From positions 62,816,108 to 62,880,107 of the forward strand of contig OZ023273.1 of the NCBI GenBank assembly GCA_964007475.1: a stretch of DNA of 64,000 bases. The letters run 5' to 3'. Under the pieces are notes generated by a model, which ran no database searches, had not been told where the DNA came from, and was given only the letters and a program-made list of their open reading frames with translations. Of this stretch, positions 11,418-23,074 are shown one piece after another (position 1 is the stretch's first letter; every line of letters starts with the position of its first letter). This DNA comes from Hybos culiciformis (lineage: Eukaryota > Arthropoda > Insecta > Diptera > Hybotidae). The translations under genes were made by a program, and so were the position numbers.

Positions 11418-13908
11418 CTATGAAATTATAAGAAATAATGGAAATTTGAATAAATATTAAAATTTATTAATATATTATAATTTCCGGGTAGTTTCATTAC
11501 ATTATAACATAAGTTTTCAATCTGTGAGAATAAATATAATTCAAAAGTAAATAAGCCTAGAATAAATTTTGATACTATGCCTGTCGACTTGAAGTAAAAT
11601 TTTATATTTTTTTAATTCAAAAATATTCACAGGAAAGCGCATAAATATTTATAAAATTATAATACTAATATAAATCCGACTGCAATCGAGATTTTGAGCT
11701 GCGTTGAAAGCAAAAATTATTTTGAAAACTTTTACGAAAATACAGTCAAAAAATACTGATTTTAGTCTTCGTAAACATCCACTATAAAAAAAAGGCCAAA
11801 ACTCAATATTTAAATTTTATTTACGCTCAATAATAACAAAGAAAATAGCAGAATTAAGAAGGGAAACTAGGGAAAATAGGAGAACTATGAAGGGTAATTG
11901 AAATATATTTTGGGATTTAAACGTGTCATCAAACTTTATTTTAAATTTTCATGATGAATTTATAAATAAAATGTGAGTGACAAATACAAATAAAAAATTT
12001 TGAACAAAAAAAAAAATTGTTTGATCGTTTCACTTCTTAAAATAATAATTTGAAAATATACTCTCGATATTTATTTATATTTTTCATTTTTACGAAAATA
12101 CAAAAATTTTGATTTTAGTCTTCGTAAACGACATTTAATTTTATTTTTCAGATTGACAAAAAATAATATTTTTCGTCCCCAAAAACAAATACAACAAAAC
12201 TGGATGCAGTTGGTTCCTTTTTCATATTATGATATAATATTTATGTTTTGTTTAATGCATTCCTAATTTATGTTTTTTATAAAATGGACTCTAAAATGTA
12301 GTCAAATATTTATATAGTATATATTTATATAGAGAGAGCTAATAGAAATTCACGAATATTTTATTCTTACATAATTGTTCTATTATGTTTGTTCATCTCA
12401 ATGAAGGTTCAACGAAACGACTTAAATTAGATTAAACTTTTTGTTTTATTCTTAGGCCGTCGATTGTTAAAATTATGTACATATTATTGTTACTCAATTT
12501 TTGGTAAAAAAAAAGCTCGTATTTTTTTCTTCAAATTCAAAACAAAAAAAAAATTAAATTATTGATTAATTTTAAATAAAATATTAAAAACTACAATTTA
12601 ATTCAAATTAAATTAATTTTTGAATTCACAATAACTCCAGCATTAACAATCTCTTAATTACTCCTTATATATGCACTAAAAAGGTTCATTTCTGAACACA
12701 ATATCAATATCTATTTAATTTACATTTCACCTCGCATTTCACTTACATGGTCTTAATATGAAAAAGTTTTTGGTTAGATTTATTGGTAAAACCGAAATAT
12801 AAATGTAATTGTGTACGTCAAAAGTATGAATTAATTGTTGATTAATTTTTGAAATCTGGCAATTTAATTTGACTATAAAATGAATCGTCTGACTTTTTCT
12901 ATCCCGCAAAGTAAAATTTCAATAAGTAATATCGCTTTTTTTTCCGAAAATTTTCCAATAAATTTTCTTAATATTTTAATCGGCCTATTGCCCGCTTTTT
13001 TTTTTTAGTTTGACATCATAAAAATATAGAGAACGATTTTTACGAGGATTTTTATTTATTTATTTTTTATTTCCTTTGGAACAAGGGAGCGAAGGAGTGA
13101 AAACAATAAATCTGGTTCCTACATACATTTCGACTGAAAGTTCTGGGTGTAGGTATAAAAATGTTTCATTAGGATTAGAACATAAAAATTTTTTAAAATA
13201 TCTATTTCACATCTATCTATTTTGTATTCTAACTCTACAGCAAAAAGAAAAAAAAATGTTAACACGAATTAATAAAAAAAAGGCAAATCTCATTGTGAAA
13301 AATTGGTCTTAGTTTCGCTTTGATGTAGGGTTAATACAATCTTGACTGAAGTTATTTTTTGATACGTTGTTAGAGAGTCAGTGAGATTTTTTAAATTTTG
13401 AGTTTTTGGCCCAAATTGGCCTTTGAAAAACTTGAACATATTTGCTGAGATTGTGAAGTAAAGGAAATAGGTAATAAAAAAAAAACGCAGAAATAAAGCT
13501 AAAATATTACTTTCCAGGACTGGTGACGTGAAATTTTGAATTTTCTAAACAGTTTTTAATTAATTTCATTTTTTGCCGGCCTGAAAAAAAAAATTCGATT
13601 TTTTTCATTTCGAGATTTTTTTTTGAGGTTCTTTTTTTCGAGGTTTTTTTATTTTTAAGATTTTTTCATTCGATGTAGAGCAACAGACCCACACTGTTTA
13701 AAAACGGGAATAACAATTAATGAAATTATGTGGAAAAACTAAAATGTATTATATTACCTCGCTTCAAACTATAGTCTTTTCAAATGATTTAAAAAAATTT
13801 TTACAAAAAAAATTAAATGTTAGGAAAATATTTTTTTTATTTTGATTTGACTGACATTTAATTATTTCACCCAATTAAATGAGGTCATGGGGTATAAATA
13901 TGTATTTG

Positions 13909-14199
13909 TCAAAAATTTATACTATTTGTCGCAAAACTGTTAACACTATTTTCCTCATCTACAATTGGCGAATTAACAACTCTAACAAATGTTCCAGGTA
14001 CTCGATTTCCAAGTTGCAAGTGTGTAAATATTCCAAAAATTAATCGGGCCAGTACCAAACGTACAAAATCTTGTGATGAGATTTCATTGCTCTGTTCATC
14101 ATTCAATAACTTATTTTTATTTGATTCTTCTTCAGATCCATATGAATTAATTAATAACGTTAAAAAGAATGGCACAAAAATTAAAAAAAAAATTTTCAT
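13909..14199 (-). CDS. Putative small secreted protein, 96 aa
   Basis: A single open frame begins MKIFFLIFVPFFLTLLINSYG, a strong signal peptide. A charged, Ser/Glu/Asn-rich stretch (EEESNKNKLLNDEQSNEISS) follows, then a more ordered part (DFVRLVLARLIFGIFTHLQL, VPGTFVRVVNSPIVDEEN). The sequence composition looks peptide-like rather than random AT translation. A TTTATT on the + strand about 70 bp below the stop gives a possible AATAAA on the coding strand. I do not recognise the family. It has no Cys and no resemblance to the TSPN-like genes beside it. It could be a genuine lineage-specific secreted peptide or a chance frame; further exons are possible. Confidence 0.45.
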   Translation of the reverse strand: MKIFFLIFVPFFLTLLINSYGSEEESNKNKLLNDEQSNEISSQDFVRLVLARLIFGIFTHLQLGNRVPGTFVRVVNSPIVDEENSVNSFATNSINF

Positions 14200-14384
14200 T
14201 ACACATTTAATTTGAAATGATAAAAAAACGAAACTAAAATGACATAATAAAAATTATTTGAAATTATTTATTTTTTGATTTTTTTTTCTATCATTGTAAT
14301 TGCATAGGTAATAATCATCTTATGCAGCGATATAAAACAAAAAACAAACACAAACACTTAATTCAAGTGAGACAAATTCAAAAT

Positions 14385-14445
14385 TCCCACCACCGTACAT
14401 GCCGTAGGATAAGGACAGTACCACTACACTACGACGGCTGACATT
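14385..14445 (-). mobile_element. Possible tRNA-derived SINE fragment
   Basis: On the - strand, GCCGTCGTAGTGTAGTGGT resembles the start and A box of a tRNA-derived RNA polymerase III promoter. A degenerate B-box-like GGGAATTTTGAATTT follows about 35 bases later. The B box is poor and no cloverleaf closes, so this is not a tRNA gene. Confidence 0.3.
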
Positions 14446-14874
14446 GTCGTATTATCTTAGTCTATTTTCTACTATTACAGTCATGTAAGTTTTTGGGGTT
14501 TGGCCTGCACAATGAGTTAGTGTATTTTAAATATTTAGTTTTATTGCTGATTCTTAAAAAATAAATAATTTTATAAATAAAATATGCAATTAAATATAAA
14601 TAGCAAAAAAAAGTTAATTAATATATTATATTTAATTTCTATTTAATAAAATTAAGGTATAGATGTTAAGATGAATTTCCCAAATTTAAAAATTATATTT
14701 CTGCCAAGTACTGTAACAAGAACACCTACTGTGAAAACATTGTTTACTTACATTATTACTTTATCAAATTCTTATAATTCGAATAATAAAATGAATAGAT
14801 CTTCCGCGTGTAAATTTCATTCAAATAAATTAAGTATTGGATGTATTAGATAAAACAGACTGAAAAAATCAATT

Positions 14875-15080
14875 TTGCGTCAGATATCTAATTTTTCATA
14901 AATGTAAAATTAGTAATTAGTTTCGAAATGAGAAAATTTTTCAAAAAATATCTTATCAAATAAATATCTTACCCAGTTATGGATAAGATATTTATTTGAT
15001 AAGATATTTTTTGAAAAATTTTCTCATTTCGAAACTAATTACTAATTTTACATTTATGAAAAATTAGATATCTGACGCAA
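14875..15080. mobile_element. Long perfect foldback element
   Basis: Two arms of about 98 bp, almost identical and inverted, surround a 7-8 base loop (about 14974-14980). They begin TTGCGTCAGATATCTAATTT and end AAATTAGATATCTGACGCAA. There is no coding capacity. Confidence 0.85.
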
Positions 15081-15399
15081 ACAATTTACGCACTTTTGAG
15101 GTAATACTGTAAATGTGTTGTAAAAATGTGACCCACGTTTCTAGTTATAGACTGTTGTAATCAGTTTCAAGTATGTGTGTCCACAATCCTCTGAATGAGC
15201 CGGAGAAAAGTTATAAAGTCTGTTACAAAAATGAAACTCATAGTAAAATTATTTTATACTTTTTAGTGCGCAAGAAAAACGTTGTTTTTTATAAAATGTA
15301 TTTTTTATGATTTAATATTTATTTTCTACTTTTTAGTTTTGAAGCTGAAACAAAGCAGAATATTTCTTATAAAATTTGATTGTCAAAATTACGAAATTT

Positions 15400-16010
15400 A
15401 TGTGTTTTATTATGTCTTCTTTGTATGTACAAAATTTGAATAAAATCGGACGAAGTTTTGAAGTCCTCCCCAAGGAAGGTAGAGGAGGCCAATAAATTTT
15501 TTGTTACAAAATTTGGGTGTTTAATCATTTCTTCTTTTTATGTACCAAATTTGAATAAAATCGAACGTACTTTTGAAGTCGCTCCATAGGAGATCGCTGG
15601 GTAGGAGGCCAATAAATTTTTTGTTACGAAATTTGTGTGTTTAATATGTCCCCTTTTTATGTACCAAATTTGAAAGAAATCGAACGAATTTTTGAAGTCC
15701 TTCCCAAGGAAGGTCGCTGGGTAGGAGGCCAATAAATTTTTTGTTACGAAATTCATGTGTTTAATCATTTCTTCTTTTTATGAACTAAATTTGAATGAAA
15801 TCGGACAAACTTTTGGCTGTGAAAATTTGATTGCAAAATTTCTCGGGCAGACAAACAGACGAAAAACTTTTCAAATCACGATTAAAGTGGTAGAATATTG
15901 TACTGTCATCGGGTTCAGAGCTATATTCAAAATTTCGGAGCTGTAGCTTGTCGGGAAGTGGTCTAAAATTTGATTACAAAATTTCTCGGACAGACAAACA
16001 GGCAAGAATG
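15400..16010 (-). mobile_element. Fragment related to the Helitron-like minisatellite
   Basis: Three to four units of about 120 bp. Each carries GGAGGCCAATAAATTTTTTG, 'TTTTTATGTACCAAATTTGA' and 'AAATCGAACG'. They are diverged reverse complements of the units at 4480-5400, so this is a related element in the opposite orientation. Its ends are not clear. The downstream part contains 'CAAAATTTCTCGG(A/G)CAGACAAACAG' twice (about 15833 and 15977). Confidence 0.55.
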
Positions 16011-16619
16011 TGAGTTGATAAAAACGTTGTAATAATAATAATAAAAAGATAGAAGACCTTGAAAATTTTAATTTATATTTAACTAACTTTCTAGAACTTC
16101 CTGCCTTTTATTGGGTTTACAAATAAAATGATTATTTAATTTTTTTTAGAATTGTTTTTTTGTTGACATTTCACGTGTGTTTCCTTTTGTTGAACTAAAT
16201 ATAAAATAGTAAACAATTTTATTTAATCTTCTCGAAAACGTGTTAAGTGTTAAGATATACAAAAAAAAAATTATCTTGTGAAATGAAATGCTCTTAAAAG
16301 TTAACTAAGTACTTATTTTTACTATAATATTAAGTAATATTAATGTATTGACACGAAGTTTTTTTTAAATTTTATGGTCCATATTGAATTCAATTTCAAG
16401 ACTCTAATCCAACGCTTTTTTTTAAGGATAAATTTCCTCATAATTCTTTAAAATACAAAATTTAAGTTTTCTTATTCGAATTCGAATTTACAAAAATTTT
16501 TAAATCTCAAAAGTTACTCTTCGCTATAAATTTTATAAATTTTACCAAAGTTCAAAAAATATATGAGATAAAAATAAGTTCTAAGTTCTTAGTAATACAA
16601 TTTTATAACGTTTTAAGCC

Positions 16620-16890
16620 CGTTTTCCATGAAAACTGAAAAAACGGACTAAATATTTTCATTTGGTGTCTGTCCATCCGTCCCACACTAAAATGCATACA
16701 ACTATAAAACTTCTTGGCGGATTTTGATCGTGTAAATCCCAAAATATGAGTAAAAAGTTAAGCCCCTTATTGTGCAACAAAAATTCGAACTTCGGACGGA
16801 AAGCGGATTTCGATGAAAATTTGTATATGGTGGAGATCAACTATAAAAAATTTATACGAAAGTATTTACGGTGAAACCATGAAAGCGGGC
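16620..16890. repeat. Uncharacterised repeat-like segment
   Basis: A segment of higher GC than its surroundings, with a TGTCTGTCCATCCGTCCCAC word common in insect transposon ends, and TTCGAACTTCGGACGGAAAG. No terminal repeats or domain could be recognised. Confidence 0.25.
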
Positions 16891-17506
16891 CCATACTTCA
16901 TTCATGATTTTATTTTTATTTTTTTATTTATTTATCTGTAGCTTAACTCAAGCTCATATATACAAAGTTTAAATACATTAAATTTAAAATTTTGACAATA
17001 TCACATTAGGAAACTATTAATATGAAAACAAAATGAAAATATAACATTGCACTATACATTCATTACAAAAAGATAACGATGTATTCAAAACCTGAAACAT
17101 AATAAAATGATGTGCTATCTGTTTTATGTTTTTCTGTTTTTGCACTTTTGTCTGAGGCGGCGGTCAACATTTGAAGACGAGTTTAAATTTTAACAAAATA
17201 ATTTCCAATTTTGGAATCACAACCGTACTTTAAATGAGTAAAATTAATTGACTTAATTTTTGATGGAGCGAATCTAACACATTTTTTTTTTTTTTTTAAA
17301 TGTCATGGATGTAATAAGACTAAAAAGAGTTAAATAAAATACATAAAAAAAACTTTAAAAATCACGATTTTTATTATTGACTAAAATGAAAAAAAAAATA
17401 ATATTTGGATATTCTGGATATGTTGAATTCGATTCATGGCTGAGTGATACAGACATGGTAGATTGGCTTATTCACTGGGTCATAGAGAAAGAATAAACAT
17501 AATATA

Positions 17507-19034
17507 AGGTAAATGCACGTATTACCGTGGTAGTACCTATTACCGTGGTAAAACGAATTTAAATTTTAAATATTTTTTAGGAATAATAATTAAATAATTT
17601 TTTTAATTTAATTTAAAAAAAGCAAAAATAAAATAGCACGGTAATAGAGGCACTATTTTTAAGACAATTCCAATTACCGTGGTATACCACGGTTTCTTAT
17701 TTATAGTGTGTCCTATTACCGTGTATGTAAATTACCATACTAAAATATTTTATTAAATTTTAAATGACAATATTCTTAAAGTAATAATTTCTTCTTTTTT
17801 TTTAAATTAATATTTAAGTATAACCAAAAATTATTAAAAATGGCTAAAACAAAAAAAAATTCAACAAATAAAAATAAAAAAAATACCTAACGAAGATTTG
17901 AAAGAAGCTCTTTTGTTGATCAAGAATGGAAAGTCTGTCTACCATGCTAGCAAGAAAACTAAAATTCCTGAGTCAACGCTGAGAGACAAAATATCTCGAC
18001 GCTACGAGGAAGGGAAAAGTTCTGGACCAAAAACCCTATTGTCATCAGAAGAGGAAAATCTTTTAGACGACTGGGTAATTGAAATTGATTGAAGTTGATT
18101 TGTTACTCAAAAATTTGAAAAGAACAACAAGAACACCTAGTAAACGTTGGCTCGAAGGGTTTTTAAACAGACATCCAAACATATCTAAAAGAATTCTACA
18201 AAATTTAACAAAAAGTAGAGCAAATATAACTGAACATGTAGTACGGAAATGGTTCAAAACTGTTCATGATTACCTTCTTGAGAAAAATTATTCAGAAGTT
18301 ATTAAAAACCCATCCCGGATATTTAACTGCGACGAGTCGGCCTTTTACCTGTGTCCTGTGTGTAAAATAAATCCACCAACTCTTCTAAATACTAGAAGAC
18401 TCTATAATGTTCGAAATAAATAATAATAATGTGATACTATTCCTATTTATATTAAATGTGTTCTTTCTTAGATACCTATTAAAATCTAAGAATATATTTT
18501 TATTTAATTTTTACATTTTTTTAATTTTTAATTATATTATACTTATATTATTTTTTTCAATTAAGCTGCAATTTTAAAATAATATTTAAAAAAATTAATT
18601 AATTTAAATAATTATTAAAAAAGTTTATTTTTATTTTAGTAAATTGTTTTTTTTTTATTTTTGATTTTTGATTTTTTTCATTTATTAAACTTTTTTTTTT
18701 TTATATTAAATAATAAAAAATATGTAAAACCTATGAAAATATTTAATTTTATTGAATTTTCAGATACCGCGGTAATAGGTACATAAAACCGCGGTAATAG
18801 GTTCACTCTGACTATTATACCGCGGTAATATGTTCCTTAAGGTACTATTTTATTTTAATTAATTTGTTGAAAAATTTTTAACAAATTAAAATTCTGAAAA
18901 TACAGATTGAAAGCCAAGACTTCCAAAAAGAACATAATACATTTTATTTTTTTAAAAAGATGAATTTTTCTTAGTATTATAGCAATTTGAAATCAGAAGT
19001 CTTCTTAGATACGCGGTAATACGTGCATTTACCT
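17507..19034 (+). mobile_element. pogo-like DNA transposon, degraded, TA target site
   Basis: The terminal inverted repeats are AGGTAAATGCACGTATTACC (left, from 17507) and GGTAATACGTGCATTTACCT (right, to 19034). TA lies at 17505-17506 and 19035-19036, as expected for the Tc1/mariner-pogo superfamily. Subterminal words ATTACCGTGGTA (left) and ACCGCGGTAATAGG (right) recur several times on each side. The interior holds a broken transposase (17840-18423) and long AT-rich filler. About 1.5 kb in total. Confidence 0.82.
17840..18423 (+). pseudogene. pogo/Tigger-type transposase remnant
   Basis: After a start ATG and a Lys-rich leader, the frame breaks at about 17890. It then reads a psq-type helix-turn-helix (NEDLKEALLLIKNGKSVYHA, STLRDKISRRYEEG, LLSSEEENLLDDWV). 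A second break near 18080 shifts into a CENP-B-like HTH (TPSKRWLEGFLNRHPN, SRANITEHVVRKWF) and the opening of the DDE domain (NPSRIFNCDESAFYLCP, first catalytic Asp present). The frame stops at 18421-18423, so most of the DDE domain is missing. The breaks and the missing catalytic half make it inactive. Psq plus CENP-B plus IFNCDE is diagnostic of pogo-family transposases. Confidence 0.8.
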
Positions 19035-19452
19035 TATAGATATTTAAAAAAATTATAGCATTTGATGACTTCGGCTGGGAAATTTCAAGTAATATTTGTA
19101 TAAAACGAATTGCGTCGCCCCTCACCTAAAATTATTTTCTGATTTCTTATAAATAAGTTTGATGTAAATTTTGAGGAAATGAAATCGTTTAAATTGCTAA
19201 TTGAAATAATTTAATCTTTGTCTGAATAACTTTTTTTTTTGCCTTAGAAATTAAATTTATTCATGTAATTTAACATTATTAACAAACAATTCATTTACCT
19301 TTAAATGTTATATTACTAACAAAAAGTTAAAATTGTAAGTATATACAAGCTCTATTTTTTGTAAAAAAATTTTTTACTATATTTGATGATCAATAAAATT
19401 GTATGTTTATGTAATAAAGTCAATAAGGATTTGGTTTAATATTCTAAAATCT

Positions 19453-19462
19453 ATATAAAAGG
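19453..19462 (+). promoter_or_regulatory. TATA box of gene C
   Basis: TATATAAAAG stands 79 bp before the gene C start codon. A TTCACTACAG initiator-like sequence follows about 27-30 bp later, so a start site near 19480-19485 and a 5' leader of about 50 nt are likely. Confidence 0.65.
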
Positions 19463-19531
19463 GCTGTGTTATTTCGAATTCACTACAGAAAGTGTTTGAT
19501 AAATAATCAAAAATAAAACTTAACAGCAAGA

Positions 19532-20299
19532 ATGCGTGTATTTGAAGGAATCATCTTATTATTATTCACAATATGTCAAATCAATTGTCATTCCATTGAT
19601 TTGTTAAAAGAATTAGGGATTGGAGAACTCAATCATCATCATCGTCAACTTAAATCAAAAATTTTGAAATCTTTACCAACAATTAAATTATTTGGCTCTA
19701 ATAGTATTAATGGTGGCAGTCTTGAAATCGATTTCCGATTAAGAAATTTATCTGACTTAACTGTACTAGTTGTCGGAGACAAAAAGACAACCTATCAGAC
19801 TTTTATTACATTAAAACCGACGTCACAACTGTTGGAATTTACAATCAATGTAAATGCCCCAAATAAAACTGGAAAAATTGAATTTTCAACTGGGCCGGTA
19901 AGTTATAATTGTTCTCGTTTAACTAACGAATTTAAGATTAAAATATTTAATTTCTAGATCTCGGATGGATGGCATAAATTACTTGTTACTGTTCTGAATG
20001 GAGAACCTGAAGCATATCTAGATTGCGTACTTTTGAAACCGAAACCTAATGCCACACCACTTCCAGTTGTTTTCAATATCAAAAATGATATAATGCCAAT
20101 TAGTCTTCCGGTTTCTAGGGTAATTTTTCTTTTCAAAAAATGATTAATTTTAACAAAAAAAATATGTTTTTTTCAGATTGATTTGAAATTAGCAAAAATA
20201 TATGCCAATCTACCGAAAAAATTAGTGCCTAAATGTACAAATAATCCTCCACAGTTGGAAGCTGGTCTACGATTGAATGCAGCGCTACGTGCAAACTAA
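19532..20299 (+). CDS. TSPN-like secreted protein, gene C, one domain
   Basis: Three phase-0 exons: 19532-19897, 19958-20119 and 20177-20299, giving 216 residues. There is a signal peptide (MRVFEGIILLLFTICQINC), then IDLLKELGIGELNHHHRQL and LEIDFRL. Exon 2 is ISDGWHKLLVTVLNG, then YLDC; it lacks the residue between DG and W that the other members have. Exon 3 is IDLKLAKIYANLPKKLVPKC followed by a 20-residue tail, unlike the abrupt ends of the others. The introns are short (60 and 57 bp). This is the most compact member, with a clear TATA box. The TSPN-like fold is inferred from the xDC/terminal Cys pair and the strand pattern. The last 19 bases reappear at 31166-31184, where the duplicated segment begins. 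Confidence 0.82.
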
Positions 20300-22740
20300 C
20301 ATTATTTAATCTTCTGTATTCTTTAAATTCAAAATAAAATTTAAAATTTATAACTTTCCCAAACAATAAATAAATTTTAATGTATAACAGCCTTGTTTAT
20401 TACCTCGTGTTTATACTGGGATGAAGATAAGTTAAATGTAAAAGTGAAATTTTATTATTTTGTTAATTATCAATTTATTATGAATCTTCTCTACTGGCAC
20501 GATTTAAATCAGAAGGTAGTTAACTGAATAGTCAAATTAGACACAAAGAAGTTTTTTGTGAAAATTTATGATTAGGGGGTTTTAGATTTTTGTTTGCAAA
20601 AAAATTTGAAAAAAAGAACAATAATTAAATAATTAACATATTTTAAAACCTTTACAAAACCAAAAGCTTGTAAATAGTGTTATTTCATTTTCAACTAATA
20701 AATTTACGTGTAACAAGTTTTTTTTACATGGGACATCATTGAACTGTCAAGACTGTATGACTTAGACTTTGTTTTAAAATCATTCAACTTTTGTTTTAAG
20801 CATTAAAAAAATATTTGGGAAAATATATTTTTTAATTGAAACGTAGCAGACACCTAACTTAATGAAAGTATGATAATAAAAATATGATAAGAATAAAAAA
20901 TGTTCATTAAAATTGGCATAAATTATTTTGAAATAAAAACTTCAGCAGTACAAAATGATAAGTGGAATTCTAGAATTATAATTGAAGTGAATCAGTAATT
21001 GGCAATAAGACTTCCAAGAATTTAGAATACTGTTTGATTTTCATTCTAAAATAATTTTGAAGAAATATTTTTTTAGATTAAGAAAGACAAAAATATTTTA
21101 TTTAAAAAGCTTAAATTGCAATCTAAAAAAACTAAAAAGTTTTTATTTTCATTTTGTTGTTTGAAAAACAAAAACAAAAACATTTTATGCAAATAATAAA
21201 AAGTAATGTTTACTTAAAAAGGAGAACAGTATTAGAGTCCGTTTTTCGGTTTAAAATAATTTCACGATGGTTGAATTTTTTTTTTTTTAATTTGTATAAT
21301 CAATTCGAATCATAATGTGAACTTAAACTGTAACTCGAACTTTGTAGTAAAGTTTTCATAAAATATATTTCAGAAAATAAACAAAATAGTTTTATACTTA
21401 TTACATGAATGAAAATAAATTTAAATAAAACTGTTTTTCATATGAAGTCAGGTAAAAGTTGTATATTATCTGTTCCTCATCTTGTGTTTTTCAAGCACTA
21501 TTAAACACTAACATACCACTAAATTATTACCAAACTTGTTTAGAAACCTAAAAAAGTTGAATATTTTGCTGAAACTTTTTTTTTAATCAAAATATCTTGC
21601 GCGACTATTAAGTACTTATTTTTATTCTTATATTTGTTCGAACATTTTCAGGAAAAGGAATTAATAACATAAAAATCATATGCATACATACATTTTTTGA
21701 TTGTGTCTTGCAGTGTATTCTGTTTTAAAAGCAAAAGTAATTTATAATCTGGAATCATAGCATGTAAAATAATGATAAAATAAAATTTGAATAATAAGAA
21801 ATTAAAAACACCGTGTTACAAAGCTAAATAATACCAAAGAAAATAATTATTTATTTTTGTAAGTAGCTAATTTTAAATTTATTCGTAAATCGGTAAATAA
21901 ATAATGTAGCCATAAAAAAAAAGTTAAGTGGACTAAGGGAACCGGTAATTAATAAAAAGGAGATTCAAAAATATATTTTTGTAATATTTAAACATTTTAA
22001 AAATTTGATAAATTTTTTCACGATTAAAATGTTTGTTGTATATAATTCTATAAATAATGTAATTTGTTGTAACAGCACGAAAAGTATTATAGAGTTTTTT
22101 GAATTTATTGAATTTTTTGAATTATTTGTTGTCACAGTTAAATTTGCTTCTGATGTGTTAATAAGTTAAGTTCTTATTTTGAAATTGTTTTGCAAACGCA
22201 ACTGAATTTTTAGAAATTTACACAAAATAAGTAACCTTTTATTAACAACGGCACAATCGTCGTAGAAATTGAAGAATTGAAAGAAAAATACTGCTGAAAG
22301 ATATACATGACACTAAATTTTAAAAATCTAAATGTATATACCTAATGCCTATTTTTCTTCACCTAAATTGTTAACAAAATTATAATTATTATACATAAAT
22401 TACATAACATTGTACAACCTCCAAATATTTACCACCTCTCGACTGTATCTTTGACTCATTAGAGTCCGGAATGATGAAGGTTATGGGCCAATGTTCTTCA
22501 AAAAGTTAAGCGATAATAGATCAGCTTCATAACAGACACATTAACATGGCCTTGTTTGACAGTAATATATGCGTATTTTAGACCAAAATCGAAAGTGATC
22601 TATGTAGCAAATGTGAAGACTCTAAGGCTAAGCCAAGCTCTTTTCGAGGTAACTATTTGTTTTTGGAACGTAGTTCCTTATTCTACGCTCTTATGGAAAA
22701 ATTTATTAAAAATTTGAACACTTTAGTGTCAGTACAAAGT

Positions 22741-22880
22741 GTCGGTACACACGCCGACGCGATCATAGATTTTGAGCGAGCAATGATTTTTTTTTTAGCA
22801 GCAGTTCCAAAAAATTTTGAAAATATCGCTGCTAAGCCGCAGCGACCAAAAATATGATCGCGTCGGCGTCTGTCGGTACA
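22741..22880. repeat. GC-rich hairpin
   Basis: ACGCCGACGCGATCATA (22751-22767) faces TATGATCGCGTCGGCGT (22853-22869) in otherwise AT-rich DNA. GTCGGTACA also flanks both sides in direct orientation. Copy at about 33627-33766. Confidence 0.7.
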
Positions 22881-23074
22881 TGATAAACAAAAAAAAAAGT
22901 TAAAAAAAATTAATATATTTTTATTATATTTTTTTAGGTATTTTAATAAATATTGTGTTCTTTGGTTTGCATTAATAATTAATAGAAATAAAACAAAAAG
23001 AATAGTAAACATCCAATGAAATTTATAAAATTAAAATCCAAAATTCTATCAAAGTTATCTATCAACATTATCTG

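Larger units (their letters stand above)
11418..19531. other. Intergenic between genes B and C
   Basis: Eight kilobases with one candidate small gene on the - strand (14199-13909). The rest is repeat and AT-rich DNA: short direct repeats sharing GATTTTAGTCTTCGTAAAC at about 11760 and 12113, a SINE-like fragment (about 14390-14440), a hairpin (14875-15080), a Helitron-related block (15400-16010), an uncharacterised moderately GC-rich piece (16620-16890) and a pogo-like element (17507-19034). I see nothing recognisable in 11460-13900 beyond the direct repeats. Confidence 0.55.

Noticed and set aside
14385..14445. A possible tRNA gene on the - strand
   Set aside because: The A-box-like part is fair, but the B box is poor and no acceptor stem or cloverleaf closes; at most a SINE fragment.
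22657..23012. Overlapping + and - strand frames at 22.7-23.0 kb, repeated at 33.5-33.9 kb
   Set aside because: They cross the GC-rich hairpin; their repetition is due to the duplicated segment, not to protein conservation.
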